Shown: positions 1 to 9,162, numbered from the stretch's first letter. The stretch is 64,000 nucleotides of DNA from an uncultured Flaviramulus sp. (GCA_947501105.1 CANMUP010000002.1:248001-312000), one strand, 5' to 3'. Notes: generated by a model from the sequence alone, not told the origin. Numbers and translations are program-made.

Positions 1-1444
1 TTAAGTAGAACTTTTTCTTGCCTAAAATGCGTAGAACATTTCCAAAAGTAAATGGAGCAGAAAGCGCGATGGCACATGGACATGCTATAATTAAAACTGA
101 TGTAAAAACATTTAGGGCTTTACTAGGATCTGAAATTAACCAATATGTAGTAGCTACTATGGCTATAGTTAAAATGATGATTGTAAAACGCTTACTAATA
201 CTGTTAGTAATATTTGTAAAAGCTAACTCTTTATTAGTTTTAAATACATCGTTGCTCCAAAGTTGGGTTAAATAACTTTGCTCTACAGATTTTAAAACAT
301 CTACTTCAATGGTGCCGTTAAGTTGTTTGCCACCAGCAAAAAGTTTATCACCAGATTGTTTAGAAACCGTTTTAGATTCCCCTGTAACAAAACTATAATC
401 TATTCGAGCTTTACCTTTAATTAAAATACAATCAACAGGAATTAATTCTTCATTCCTAATAAGGAGTCTGTCTCCCTTCTTTATATCGTATACCTGAATG
501 GATTCTTCTTTTTTATCGACATTTATTTTTGTAATTCCGATAGGGAAATAGGATTTGTAATCTCGCTCAAAAGATAAGAATGTATAAGTTTTTTGTTGAA
601 AAAATTTTCCGAGTAACAAAAAGAAAATTAAGCCTGTTAAACTATCAAAAAAGCCTGTGCCAATATCAAATATAATTTCAAAGGAACTTCTTAAAAATAA
701 TACTAATACTCCAAGTACTATGGGAACATCAATATTTAAAATTTTAGAACGAAGCCCTTTGTATGCAGAAATAAAATAATCTTGAGCCGAATAAAAAACA
801 ACAGGAACCGAAAAGACAAACATAAGCCATCTAAAAACTGGAGCATATCGTTCAATCCAAAAACCACTCACTTGAAAATATTCAGGAAAAGAAAGAAACA
901 TCACATTACCAAATGCAAAACCAGCAACGCCAAGCTTATAAATAAGCGACCTATCAATTTGTTTTTTACCAATACTATAATCGTCTAAACTTATATAAGG
1001 CTCGTAACCAATACTACTTAGTAATGTCACTAAGCTTTTGAGTGTAATTGTTTTAGAATTATAAGTGACTCTAACTGTCTTTTTTCCGAAATTGACTATT
1101 GATGAACTTATAGAAGCATTCAATTTATTTAAATTTTCTAAAATCCAAATACAAGAACTACAATGAATATTAGGAATGTATAAGTTTATAATTTGTATTT
1201 CATCATCATTAAACTCTAATAACTGTTCTACAATTTTTTGATTTTCTAAAAAATTATATTTGCCTTCTATTTCTTTAGGTGTCGTACCAGAGGCTTGTTG
1301 CAAGTCATAGTAACAAGTTAAATCGTTTGTAGAAAAAATTTCGTAAACAGTTTTACAACCATTACAACAAAAAGATTTGTCATCAAATGTGATTTTTGAA
1401 GATGTAGAATCTAAACCACAATGAAAACATGTGTTTTTATTCAT
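1..1444 (-). CDS. ccoI: Copper-translocating P-type ATPase, CcoI/FixI type (3' part outside window)
   Basis: This is an inner-membrane P1B-type ATPase, of the kind that exports copper for cbb3 cytochrome oxidase maturation. The 481 visible residues read through to base 1 without a stop. An N-terminal cysteine-rich metal-binding region has CFHCG at 6-10 and CCNGC at 26-30. An HMA domain follows with CSSC at 95-98. Several membrane segments, the actuator motif TGES and the transmembrane CPC motif (C455-P-C457) come next. The DKTG phosphorylation site and ATP-binding domain lie beyond the edge. The start ATG (1442-1444) gives MNKNTCFHCG, the usual beginning of the family. It is divergent from an FNR-like regulator, which is typical of flavobacterial cco loci; ccoS and ccoNOP would be expected further left. 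The family call is firm; the role in cbb3 assembly is inferred from domain layout and neighbour. Confidence 0.9.
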   Translation of the reverse strand, partial: MNKNTCFHCGLDSTSSKITFDDKSFCCNGCKTVYEIFSTNDLTCYYDLQQASGTTPKEIEGKYNFLENQKIVEQLLEFNDDEIQIINLYIPNIHCSSCIWILENLNKLNASISSSIVNFGKKTVRVTYNSKTITLKSLVTLLSSIGYEPYISLDDYSIGKKQIDRSLIYKLGVAGFAFGNVMFLSFPEYFQVSGFWIERYAPVFRWLMFVFSVPVVFYSAQDYFISAYKGLRSKILNIDVPIVLGVLVLFLRSSFEIIFDIGTGFFDSLTGLIFFLLLGKFFQQKTYTFLSFERDYKSYFPIGITKINVDKKEESIQVYDIKKGDRLLIRNEELIPVDCILIKGKARIDYSFVTGESKTVSKQSGDKLFAGGKQLNGTIEVDVLKSVEQSYLTQLWSNDVFKTNKELAFTNITNSISKRFTIIILTIAIVATTYWLISDPSKALNVFTSVLIIACPCAIALSAPFTFGNVLRILGKKKFYL

Positions 1445-1501
1445 TATTATTTGCTCATTTATACCTGTAACAAAAGTCACAAATGATATCCTTTTAAAAT
1501 A

Positions 1502-1513
1502 TGATATTTGTCA
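1502..1513. promoter_or_regulatory. Possible FNR-type operator between ccoI and the fnr-like gene
   Basis: The sequence TGAT-ATTT-GTCA differs from the FNR core TGAT-N4-ATCA at one position and lies inside a longer dyad, ATGA-N6-TCAT (1501-1514). It is 37 bases before the regulator ATG and about 57 bases before the ccoI ATG, so it could serve both genes. The site was found by eye and no weight matrix was applied. Confidence 0.35.
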
Positions 1514-1550
1514 TGTTTTATTTATTTTTACAAAACACGAATTATTAGTT

Positions 1551-2228
1551 ATGGGCAAGTGCGAACAATGTATTATAAAACAGTTTAATTCTCTTAAAGC
1601 ATTGACAACAGATGAGTTAGTGCGTATTTCAAGTTGTAAAACATCGATGACTATAAAAAAGGGCGATGTTATTTTTGAGGAAGGAGAAACGCTAAATGGT
1701 GTTTATTGTGTTAAAGATGGCATTTGCAAACTATCAAAGTTAAGTGCTAATGGTAAAGACCAAATAGTAAAAATGGTTGTTAAAGGTCAATTATTAGGAC
1801 AGCGTTCTCTTATTTCTGATGAAAGTTCTAATTTACAAGCTGTAGCACTAAATGATATGGAGGTTTGTTTTATTCCGAAAAGTGAAATTATTGGAGATTT
1901 ACAAAAGAACTCAAAATTTTCTTTTGAAGTATTAAAAGAAATGGCACATGATTTAAAGGAAGCTGATGATGTAATTGTTAATATGGCTCAAAAATCGGTT
2001 CGCCAACGTTTAGCTGAAGCTTTAGTGTATATACATGATAGTTTTGGAGTGAATCCTGATGGTACTTTAAGTGTTTTGCTTTCTAGAGAAGATTTTGCAA
2101 ATATAGTTGGAACTGCTACTGAGTCTGCTATTCGAGTATTATCTCAATTTAAAAAAGAAGGACTCATTTCTACCATAGGTAAGCAAATAAAAATTGAAGA
2201 TTTAGACGCATTAAAACGTATTGAATAG
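1551..2228 (+). CDS. Crp/Fnr-family transcriptional regulator, FNR-like
   Basis: A 225-residue regulator with an N-terminal cyclic-nucleotide-binding-like beta roll (about 30-130), a dimerisation helix (about 130-160) and a C-terminal winged helix. The recognition helix contains TATESAIRVLSQF, where the E..(S/A).R pattern resembles FNR. The ATG at 1551 is preferred over one at 1431 because it gives the family N-terminus MGKCEQC. C4 and C7 align with E. coli FNR C20 and C23, and C106 (in MEVCFIP) aligns with C122. The position matching C29 is Asn13. It may therefore carry an Fe-S cluster with altered ligation and sense oxygen, or it may be redox-insensitive. It is divergent from ccoI, a common FNR target in other bacteria. 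Oxygen sensing is inferred. Confidence 0.85.
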   Translation: MGKCEQCIIKQFNSLKALTTDELVRISSCKTSMTIKKGDVIFEEGETLNGVYCVKDGICKLSKLSANGKDQIVKMVVKGQLLGQRSLISDESSNLQAVALNDMEVCFIPKSEIIGDLQKNSKFSFEVLKEMAHDLKEADDVIVNMAQKSVRQRLAEALVYIHDSFGVNPDGTLSVLLSREDFANIVGTATESAIRVLSQFKKEGLISTIGKQIKIEDLDALKRIE

Positions 2229-2240
2229 GTTAAAGCTTAT

Positions 2241-2813
2241 TTACCAGCCTCCTCTGTCTTTTATATTTGCTTTGCAAAGCTTTATAATTTCTGCAACACG
2301 TTTCTCTCTAGTGGCTTCACGTTTTGCATGATTTAACCAATATAAATAGCCTTTTCTATATGAAGGAGCAAAGTTTTTATAATTATTAAAGGCTTCTTTA
2401 TTTTTATCGAATTCTTTTTGAAGTTCTTTTGGGATAACTTCATTTTCAACATCATCTAAAGCTGTCCAACTACCATTCGTTTTTGCAGTTTTAATAGTTT
2501 TTAATCCACTTTGGTGCATTAAATTTGAAGCCTTTAATTCTACAATGTATCTTTTGTTTAATGCACTCCAAACACTTTTTTTGTTTCTTGGTGTGAAATA
2601 TTGTCTGCGTTTTCCGTTGCCTAAACTTTTGACGGTCGAGTCTATCCAACCATAACAAAGTGCTACTTTTACGGCTTCTTCCCATCGCATTGAAGGCTCT
2701 ATGTTTTCTACTTTATAAAAAATCAAATAGATGCCTTTGGTTTCACTGTGGTTTACATGTAACCATTCGCGCCATTCAATATCAGTTTTAAAATAAAGTT
2801 CAGGGATTTCCAA
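2241..2813 (-). CDS. YdeI/OmpD-associated (OmdA) family protein
   Basis: A 190-residue soluble protein with no signal peptide. The first half has the family pattern: W-R-E-W-L near the start, then a segment with AVKVALCYGWIDS (about 46-58), then RRQYFTPRNKKSVWSALN (about 69-86). The lysine- and arginine-rich C-terminal 60 residues, with YLYWLNHAKREATREKRV, match the OmdA domain. The family is loosely linked to resistance to bacteriocins and cationic peptides, but the biochemical activity is unknown. The stop is 12 bases from the convergent fnr-like stop, and the M1 peptidase gene ends 6 bases upstream of the start, so these minus-strand genes may be co-transcribed. The family call is confident; function is not. 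Confidence 0.8.
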   Translation of the reverse strand: MEIPELYFKTDIEWREWLHVNHSETKGIYLIFYKVENIEPSMRWEEAVKVALCYGWIDSTVKSLGNGKRRQYFTPRNKKSVWSALNKRYIVELKASNLMHQSGLKTIKTAKTNGSWTALDDVENEVIPKELQKEFDKNKEAFNNYKNFAPSYRKGYLYWLNHAKREATREKRVAEIIKLCKANIKDRGGW

Positions 2814-2818
2814 AATGC

Positions 2819-4471
2819 TTATATTTTTTTTGAGTCAATATAAAAATCTCTATCAATTATGAAAGAAGTATTGTTAGAATCTAAAGGCATAGTTTTCCAA
2901 TCGGCATTAGGAAAAAGCCATTGTTCGTTATCTCCAATTTTAACTTGAACAGGCATGTCAAATCCATGTACAATATTGATCCAACGGTATTTTAACTCTT
3001 CATTTTTAATTGAATATTCTAAAGTTGGAATTTGAGTAGTTCTTAAATACTGATTAAAAAATTCGGTTAAATCAATACCAGTTTCTTTAGATAGAAAATT
3101 TTCAATTTGCTGAGTTGTTACTGTTTGATGGTAGAACTCCAAATTCATTTTACGTAAAGTTTGTCGCCATTTTTCATCATCTTCAATTAGCTGACGCAAA
3201 GTATGTAGCATGTTGGCACCTTTGTAATACATGTCTATACCTGAACCTTTTTTATTTACATTATAGTATTTTCCAATAATTGGCTTGTCGTTTTTTATAT
3301 TTCTTCGAGTTCCAATAACGTAATCTGCAGAAGCTTCTTTTCCATAGTGATAGTCTAAAAAAAGATTTTCAGAATAGGCTGTAAAACTTTCGTGTATCCA
3401 CATATCAGCAATATCAATATTGGTAATATTGTTCGCAAACCATTCGTGACCTGCTTCGTGAATAATTATAAAATCAAATTTTAAACCCCAACCAGTTCCA
3501 GATAAATCATTGCCTAAATATCCTTTTTTATATTGATTTCCATAAGTTACAGAACTTTGATGCTCCATACCTAAATAAGGTACTTCTACAAGTTTGAAGC
3601 TATCGGCATAAAAAGGATATTGCCCAAACCAATGCTCAAAGGCTTTCATCATTTTTGGAGCATCTTTAAAATGTTCCTTAGCTTTTTCTAGATTATCGCG
3701 AAGCACATAATAATTCAAATCTAAATTCCCACCTTGTCCGTCATAAACCTCAGAGAAATTAGCATAATCGCCAATATTTATATTAACACCGTAATTGTTT
3801 ATAGGGTTTTTTACAAACCAGTGGTACGTTTTGGTGTCGTTAATTTGTTCTATAAGCCTTAATCTACCGTTAGAAACATTCATTAAATCTTTAGGTACAT
3901 TGACGCTGATAAGCATACTATCAACTTCATCATACATGTGGTCTTTATTAGGCCACCAAACACTTGCTCCTAAGCCTTGACAAGAGCTTGCTATAAAATG
4001 ATTCCCGTTGTTATCCTTTTTCCAAGATATACCACCATCCCAAGGAGCACGAATAGCTTCTTTTGGAACTCCTTCGTAATAAACAATTACATTATTTACA
4101 TCTCCAATATTTTGTTCATCAGGAAGTGATATAAAATGGGCATTTCCATCATGTTTTATTTCTAAATCTTTACCATTTTGGGTAGCTTTAGTGAGTTTTA
4201 AAGGAGCTTGTAAATCTACTTGCATGACGGAATGACTTTCCAATACTTTATATTGAATAGTGTTTTTCCCTTTGATAGATTTTTCTTCAGGATTCACTTT
4301 TATATCTAAGTGATAATAGGTTAAATCCCACCAAGCACGTTCTGGAGTAATACTACCACGTAGAGTGTCTTGCCTTGTTGAATGATTAATTTCAGACAAT
4401 AAATCTTGAGCTTGAATAGTAATAAAAGGGAGTGTTAAAAAAGCAAATAGTAAATAAAAACGGAAGTGCAT
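2819..4471 (-). CDS. Exported M1-family zinc metallopeptidase
   Basis: A 550-residue aminopeptidase-N-like enzyme. The N-terminal signal peptide is hydrophobic and ends near AQA/Q (residues 1-21). The N-terminal beta domain runs to about 270. The catalytic domain has the zinc motif HEAGH followed by WIHESF, which gives HExxH-18-E. A GMEH segment stands where classic family members have GxMEN, and YYKGANML supplies the usual transition-state Tyr region. The protein ends soon after the catalytic domain plus a short beta/helical tail (IRTTQIPTLEYSI-like), so the long HEAT-like C-terminal domain of large aminopeptidases is absent. It probably releases N-terminal amino acids from peptides in the periplasm. 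An M28 peptidase gene lies immediately upstream. Confidence 0.9.
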   Translation of the reverse strand: MHFRFYLLFAFLTLPFITIQAQDLLSEINHSTRQDTLRGSITPERAWWDLTYYHLDIKVNPEEKSIKGKNTIQYKVLESHSVMQVDLQAPLKLTKATQNGKDLEIKHDGNAHFISLPDEQNIGDVNNVIVYYEGVPKEAIRAPWDGGISWKKDNNGNHFIASSCQGLGASVWWPNKDHMYDEVDSMLISVNVPKDLMNVSNGRLRLIEQINDTKTYHWFVKNPINNYGVNINIGDYANFSEVYDGQGGNLDLNYYVLRDNLEKAKEHFKDAPKMMKAFEHWFGQYPFYADSFKLVEVPYLGMEHQSSVTYGNQYKKGYLGNDLSGTGWGLKFDFIIIHEAGHEWFANNITNIDIADMWIHESFTAYSENLFLDYHYGKEASADYVIGTRRNIKNDKPIIGKYYNVNKKGSGIDMYYKGANMLHTLRQLIEDDEKWRQTLRKMNLEFYHQTVTTQQIENFLSKETGIDLTEFFNQYLRTTQIPTLEYSIKNEELKYRWINIVHGFDMPVQVKIGDNEQWLFPNADWKTMPLDSNNTSFIIDRDFYIDSKKI

Positions 4472-4533
4472 TGTTATAAATTTTGTCTAAAATTAATTAA
4501 AAAAAATCATAAGATAATGTTAATATTATTCAA

Positions 4534-5868
4534 CTAGTCTCTAAATATTTTATTTGGAAAAACTACGACACTCTCAAACCCATTTTCTCCAACTGATGCG
4601 ATACCAAAAAAATAGTTATCAATAACAATACCATCTAGAATAAATTCTGAGACATCACCAACATATCTACTATTATCCCAAGTGGGTGATGTTGTATCTC
4701 GCCAGTAAATTTTATAACCAATAGCACCATCAACTTTACCCCACTTAAATTTAACTGATGGTTGCACAATGCCACCAATAGCAACGTTTTTAGGTTGTTG
4801 TGGAGCAGAAGCTAAGCTTGCTAAGTTTATAGCATTTACTGCCGTTAGTTTTTTTGCGTAATCAAAATTTACATGTTCAATAACATCTCCGTACTTTATA
4901 CCATTCTCTTCTCTAATATCTTGATGCTGCTGCGTGTAGTTTTCGTGAGCTTCCATAATTCTAATGCCAGAAAACCCTAAATCGTTAAAGGGCCTGTGAT
5001 GTCCACCACGGCCAAATCTATCTAGCCTGTAAACCATCATGGGGTTCATTTCGGGCATATAAGTTTTTGTAGTTTTATGAATATAACGAGCTAACTGACG
5101 TGAGATTCCATCGACTTCTCCTCCATAAAAACGTCTTAAAGTTCGTTCTCTTTCTGTTTCGTTAGGAGGAACTGGTTCTGAGAAAATTCTAAAAGTTCTA
5201 TTGTCTATAATGCCATCAACACCTTTAATGTTTCCAATCATGTCATTATTTAAAACTCCAATGATATCCCAACCTTTGTCTTGTGCATATTTTGCTAATC
5301 CAGCACCACCAAAAAGACCTTGTTCTTCTCCTGATAATCCAACATATATAATACTGCTTTCAAATTGATATTTTGATAATACTCTAGCTGCTTCAATAGT
5401 ACCTGCCATCCCTGAAGCATTATCGTTAGCTCCTGGAGCATCGGTTGTAAAATCCATTGTATCACTAGCACGCGAATCTATATCTCCGCTCATTATAATA
5501 AAACGATTGGGATACTTAGTACCTTTTTGAATAGCCACAACATTAACAACCCAAGCATCATGAGGTACTCGACGATTGCCTGATTTGGTAACAAAATCTT
5601 TTTGGTAAAAAACATCAATGCAATTGTCGCAGTTTTTTGAAATAATTTCGAACTCAGATTTTATCCAACGCCTTGCAGCTCCAATACCTTTTGTTTCTGA
5701 AATAGTATCACTAAAGGTATTTCTTGTTCCGAAGTTTACAAGAGTTTGAACATCTTCTTGAATTCTTTCAGCTGAAACGGCATCTATAATATTATAGATT
5801 TTTTGGTTGGTTTGAGAAAAAGAAGCCAAAGTTAGGAAGCAAAGGCAAAAAGTGATTAAATGTTTCAT
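4534..5868 (-). CDS. Exported M28-family peptidase with C-terminal fibronectin III-like domain
   Basis: A 444-residue protein with a signal peptide (1-18, cutting near SFSQ). The M28 core holds PGANDN (D149), GEEQG (E181/E182) and NND (D209), which fit the co-catalytic zinc site of Aeromonas-type aminopeptidases. At the first ligand position the usual His of GHxDS is an Asp here: SGDIDSR, D129. This may be a subfamily trait rather than loss of function. After about residue 355 a fibronectin III-like beta domain follows (PKNVAIGG...GYKIYWRD...YFFGIASV). It probably acts as an aminopeptidase or dipeptidase in the periplasm. It is upstream of the M1 peptidase on the same strand with a 62-base gap, so the two may be expressed together. 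Confidence 0.85.
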   Translation of the reverse strand: MKHLITFCLCFLTLASFSQTNQKIYNIIDAVSAERIQEDVQTLVNFGTRNTFSDTISETKGIGAARRWIKSEFEIISKNCDNCIDVFYQKDFVTKSGNRRVPHDAWVVNVVAIQKGTKYPNRFIIMSGDIDSRASDTMDFTTDAPGANDNASGMAGTIEAARVLSKYQFESSIIYVGLSGEEQGLFGGAGLAKYAQDKGWDIIGVLNNDMIGNIKGVDGIIDNRTFRIFSEPVPPNETERERTLRRFYGGEVDGISRQLARYIHKTTKTYMPEMNPMMVYRLDRFGRGGHHRPFNDLGFSGIRIMEAHENYTQQHQDIREENGIKYGDVIEHVNFDYAKKLTAVNAINLASLASAPQQPKNVAIGGIVQPSVKFKWGKVDGAIGYKIYWRDTTSPTWDNSRYVGDVSEFILDGIVIDNYFFGIASVGENGFESVVVFPNKIFRD

Positions 5869-5924
5869 TTTTTGATTACGTTGTTAGGTTTATGAGTTTC
5901 TGATGCAAGTTCAGAGTAGCAAAG

Positions 5925-6413
5925 CTATTTATTTTTTTTATAATTAAACTTTATAGTTTCTACAGAACCATCTTTTTGGTGCATATCGACATAAACATTC
6001 ATTTCATTCGTGCTTATTTTTTCAAAAGACATTCCTTCAAATACAACTTTATTTTGAGTAATTTCTTTTAAAGGAAAATCTACAGTCTCATCTTTAGTTT
6101 CCCAACCTTTTAAGTCATTATTAAAATGTTTTAGTTGTAGAATTAGGGTGTTTTCTATTTCTCGAATAATTTCAATTTCATAAAAAGACACTTTTCCATT
6201 GTTAATTAATTTAAAAGTTGCCATCATAGATCCACCTGATGGTTTACTCCAATTCTCTTCGGTTTTTCCTCCAAAGGCTTCACCTTCCCAATTGCCAGAA
6301 ATCCAAGCAATATTTTCTAATTTGTGTTCGAGTTTTTTTTCTGTTTGAGCTTTACACGATAAACTAAAAAATGAAATAGCTGTCGTTAGTATAATTACAA
6401 TAAATTCTTTCAT
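5925..6413 (-). CDS. DUF6265-like exported protein
   Basis: A 162-residue protein with an N-terminal hydrophobic signal segment ending in FSLSCKAQ, so it is probably a lipoprotein cut before Cys20. The mature part is a single beta-rich domain. It starts with IAWISGNWEG and continues with EENWSKPSGGSMMATFKL, a pattern seen in proteins annotated as DUF6265 and in lipocalin-like folds. No catalytic residues can be named. The neighbours are an M28 peptidase downstream and a tandem NTF2-like protein upstream, all exported and on the same strand. Molecular function is unknown. Confidence 0.65.
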   Translation of the reverse strand: MKEFIVIILTTAISFFSLSCKAQTEKKLEHKLENIAWISGNWEGEAFGGKTEENWSKPSGGSMMATFKLINNGKVSFYEIEIIREIENTLILQLKHFNNDLKGWETKDETVDFPLKEITQNKVVFEGMSFEKISTNEMNVYVDMHQKDGSVETIKFNYKKNK

Positions 6414-6508
6414 AATTTTGAGCTTTAAATTGTTTATATACTATTATGACGTTGGTGATGCCTATTGCTGGGACATATTTTTTGGTTTATTATAATTAAC
6501 GGTTCATT

Positions 6509-7246
6509 TTATTGAATGAAGGTTACTTTTGATATTTTTTCATTTTTAACTTCGTAAATCGCAATGGCATAAAAAATGTTACCATTAGCTGTAACCATTT
6601 CTTTATCAATTATTTTATTGCCTAGAACCATTCTATTTACAATTTGAGCATTTAAATCGGAGGTTTTATTAAACATTGAAGCATACTGTTTTCTAATGGC
6701 ATCGTGACCTTCAGTAATTAAATTATTAGGAAAAGTGTATAGTTTTACATTATTAGTATAAGTTTCAACAAATGCATCAATATCTCTTTTGTTATAAGCT
6801 TCTAACTGCTTATTTACAATAGCTTCAGGGTTAGAAGTCGCTTTTGCATTATTAATAAAAGTCATAGATTTTATACTATTATTTGCGACTTTATAAATAG
6901 TAATATGCCTGTTAGTTGAATGGTTTACGGTGCCTAATTCCTCGTCAATAACCACATCTTTAAGAGACATTCTATTTAGTACTTTTACATTGGATTTTTC
7001 GTTTTTATTAAAGAAACGAGCATAGCTCTCTTTTAATTTATCACGCCCTAAGGACATGGTATCGTTTGGAAATTGACTTACTAAAACATGAATATCAAAA
7101 GCTTTAGCAAATTCTTCTAAATTTCTATTATTGAAAGGGGTTATGTGTTTTTGTACAATTTCTTCGGCTTGCTTTTTGATTTGAGTATTTGATTGCGAAA
7201 AAAGTGATAGTGGTAAGATGAGTAAAATAAACAGGCTTAACTTCAT
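6509..7246 (-). CDS. Exported protein with two tandem NTF2/SnoaL-like domains
   Basis: A 245-residue protein with a clear signal peptide (1-17, ending LFSQS). Two homologous halves follow, at about 24-130 and 138-245. Each starts with a helix around AYNKRD/PFNNRN plus an aspartate/phenylalanine-rich stretch. Each has a G(H/R)D..(I/L)(R/K)..YA segment and ends in IYxVxNxxIxxxTFI. These are cone-like NTF2/SnoaL folds, often used for small-ligand binding or isomerase-type chemistry. The internal duplication is visible as NRM..(K/N).(V/I)ID(E/K)E in both halves. No substrate can be named. Confidence 0.7.
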   Translation of the reverse strand: MKLSLFILLILPLSLFSQSNTQIKKQAEEIVQKHITPFNNRNLEEFAKAFDIHVLVSQFPNDTMSLGRDKLKESYARFFNKNEKSNVKVLNRMSLKDVVIDEELGTVNHSTNRHITIYKVANNSIKSMTFINNAKATSNPEAIVNKQLEAYNKRDIDAFVETYTNNVKLYTFPNNLITEGHDAIRKQYASMFNKTSDLNAQIVNRMVLGNKIIDKEMVTANGNIFYAIAIYEVKNEKISKVTFIQ

Positions 7247-7280
7247 TGTAAAATGATTGATGTCCTAAAGATAATAAAAT

Positions 7281-7317
7281 AAAAAAACGCTTCAGAAAAT
7301 TATTCCTGAAACGTTTT
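7281..7317 (-). terminator. Rho-independent terminator of the marR-fadNAE operon
   Basis: Read on the minus strand, a stem AAACG-TTTCAG / CTGAA-GCGTTT with one internal mismatch is followed by a run of seven T. It lies 43 bases after the fadE stop codon. Confidence 0.7.
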
Positions 7318-7359
7318 ATATATTTGAATTAGTCACTTAAAGTGTTTGAGTTAGTCACC

Positions 7360-9162
7360 TCAAAAACAATATTTATTTTCCGCTTTTACTTTTTCTGCGA
7401 TTTCATTTCTTAAATCAACGATATCAGGATAATTCGCATATTTTGTAAAACGCTTTAATCCCATAAGTAGCATGCGTTGTTCGTCACCTTCAGCAAAAGA
7501 AATAATGCTTTCTTTTCCTTTTTCTTCAATGATATCAACGGCATGATACAAGTATAACTTTGCCATGGCAATTTGAACAGATTGTTCTTTCTCACCAAAA
7601 CGTTTTGCGTTTTTCTCAGTTCTTAAAATTGCAGATTCTGCCATATATATTTCAATTAATATATCTGCAGCAGCAATTAATAATTGTTGATGATCCTCAA
7701 GGTCTGGGCCATATTTTTGAACAGCCCCACCAGCAACCATTAAGAAAGTTTTCTTAAGTTTTGCAATCATAGCTTTTTCTTCTGAAAACAACTCTGAATA
7801 ATCTGGTGTTTCAAAAGATGGTATTCCCATTAATTCTTGCTGAACAGCATTCGCAGGACCTAATAAGTCTACATGACCTTTCATTGCTTTTTTAACTAGC
7901 ATACCAACAGATAACATTCTGTTAATTTCGTTAGTACCTTCATAAATACGTGCAATACGAGCATCTCTCCAAGCTGATTCCATTGGTGTTTCTTCTGAGA
8001 AGCCCATACCTCCAAAAATCTGGATGCCTTCATCTGCACAGTTTTGTACATCTTCAGATACTGCAACTTTTAAGATAGAGCATTCTATTGCATATTCTTC
8101 AACACCTTTAAGCTCAGCTTCTTGATGTGTATTCCCTGAAGCCTCGCGAATAGCTATGCGATCTTCAATATTTTTTGCTGCTCTATAGGTTGCAGATTCT
8201 CCAGCATAGGTGCTTGTTGCCATTTCAGCTAATTTTACTTTAATGGCACCGAAATCTGAAATAGGTGTTTTAAATTGCTTACGTTCGTTAGCGTAGTTCA
8301 CTGCGATTGATAAGATTCGTCTTTGCGAATCTAAACAAGCTGCAGCTAATTTAATACGGCCTACATTTAATGCATTCATGGCAATTTTAAAACCATTACC
8401 TCTTTCAGAAAGCATATTTTCAACAGGAACGACGCAGTCATTAAAAAATACTTGACGAGTAGAAGAGGCACGAATACCTAATTTATGTTCTTCTTCACCC
8501 ATTGTAATACCATTAGTAGGATCATTTTCTACAATGAAACCAGTAATGTTCTTGTCATCTTCAATACGAGCAAAAACGATCATTATGCTACAAAAACCAG
8601 CGTTTGAGATCCACATTTTTTGACCGTTAATTTTATATGTTTTTCCATCTGTAGATAATTCTGCAGTAGTTTTACCAGAATTGGCATCAGATCCTGCACC
8701 AGGTTCTGTTAAACAGTATGCTCCAAACCACTCACCAGAGGCCAATTTCGGTACATATTTTTGCTTTTGTTCTTCTGTACCATATAATGTAATTGGCATA
8801 GTACCAATTCCTGTATGTGCGCCAAAAGCCGTACTAAAAGAACCTGTGCCACTTGAGATATAATCACAAGTTAAACATGTCGATACGAATCCCATTCCTA
8901 ATCCACCGTATGCTTCAGGAACTGCTACGCCTAAGAAGCCTAGTTCTCCAGCTTTACGCATACATTCTTCGGTTAATGCGTAATCTTTAGCTTCAAAGCG
9001 AGGTTTATGCGGAATGATTTCACGGTCGTTAAATTCCATAACCGCATCTTTCATCATATTTTGTTCCTCTGAAAAATCTTCAGGAGTAAATACATCTTCG
9101 CAGTTAGTTTCCTTTACTAAAAACTGACCACCTCTTAAGATATCTTTTTCTGTTGCTTCCAT
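7360..9162 (-). CDS. fadE: Acyl-CoA dehydrogenase (FadE-like)
   Basis: A 600-residue flavoprotein catalysing the first step of beta-oxidation, acyl-CoA to trans-2-enoyl-CoA. Visible features are the N-terminal helical domain (about 30-150), the middle beta domain with CLTEPGAGSDA and KMWISNAG, and the C-terminal helical domain with ARIYEGTNEINR. The glutamate of that last motif is the usual catalytic base. A further 150-residue C-terminal extension is present, as in VLCAD and Bacillus FadE. It is the last gene of the marR-fadN-fadA-fadE set, 25 bases after fadA. Electrons presumably go to ETF, whose genes are not in the window. Confidence 0.92.
   Translation of the reverse strand: MEATEKDILRGGQFLVKETNCEDVFTPEDFSEEQNMMKDAVMEFNDREIIPHKPRFEAKDYALTEECMRKAGELGFLGVAVPEAYGGLGMGFVSTCLTCDYISSGTGSFSTAFGAHTGIGTMPITLYGTEEQKQKYVPKLASGEWFGAYCLTEPGAGSDANSGKTTAELSTDGKTYKINGQKMWISNAGFCSIMIVFARIEDDKNITGFIVENDPTNGITMGEEEHKLGIRASSTRQVFFNDCVVPVENMLSERGNGFKIAMNALNVGRIKLAAACLDSQRRILSIAVNYANERKQFKTPISDFGAIKVKLAEMATSTYAGESATYRAAKNIEDRIAIREASGNTHQEAELKGVEEYAIECSILKVAVSEDVQNCADEGIQIFGGMGFSEETPMESAWRDARIARIYEGTNEINRMLSVGMLVKKAMKGHVDLLGPANAVQQELMGIPSFETPDYSELFSEEKAMIAKLKKTFLMVAGGAVQKYGPDLEDHQQLLIAAADILIEIYMAESAILRTEKNAKRFGEKEQSVQIAMAKLYLYHAVDIIEEKGKESIISFAEGDEQRMLLMGLKRFTKYANYPDIVDLRNEIAEKVKAENKYCF

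Noticed and set aside
18-988. Plus-strand open frames at 18-275 and 782-988
   Set aside because: They are antisense to the copper ATPase, whose reading frame is open through the whole stretch with clear motifs.
1431-1550. Upstream ATG extending the FNR-like protein by 40 residues
   Set aside because: The extension overlaps the divergent ccoI start and the putative operator; MGKCEQC is the usual family start.
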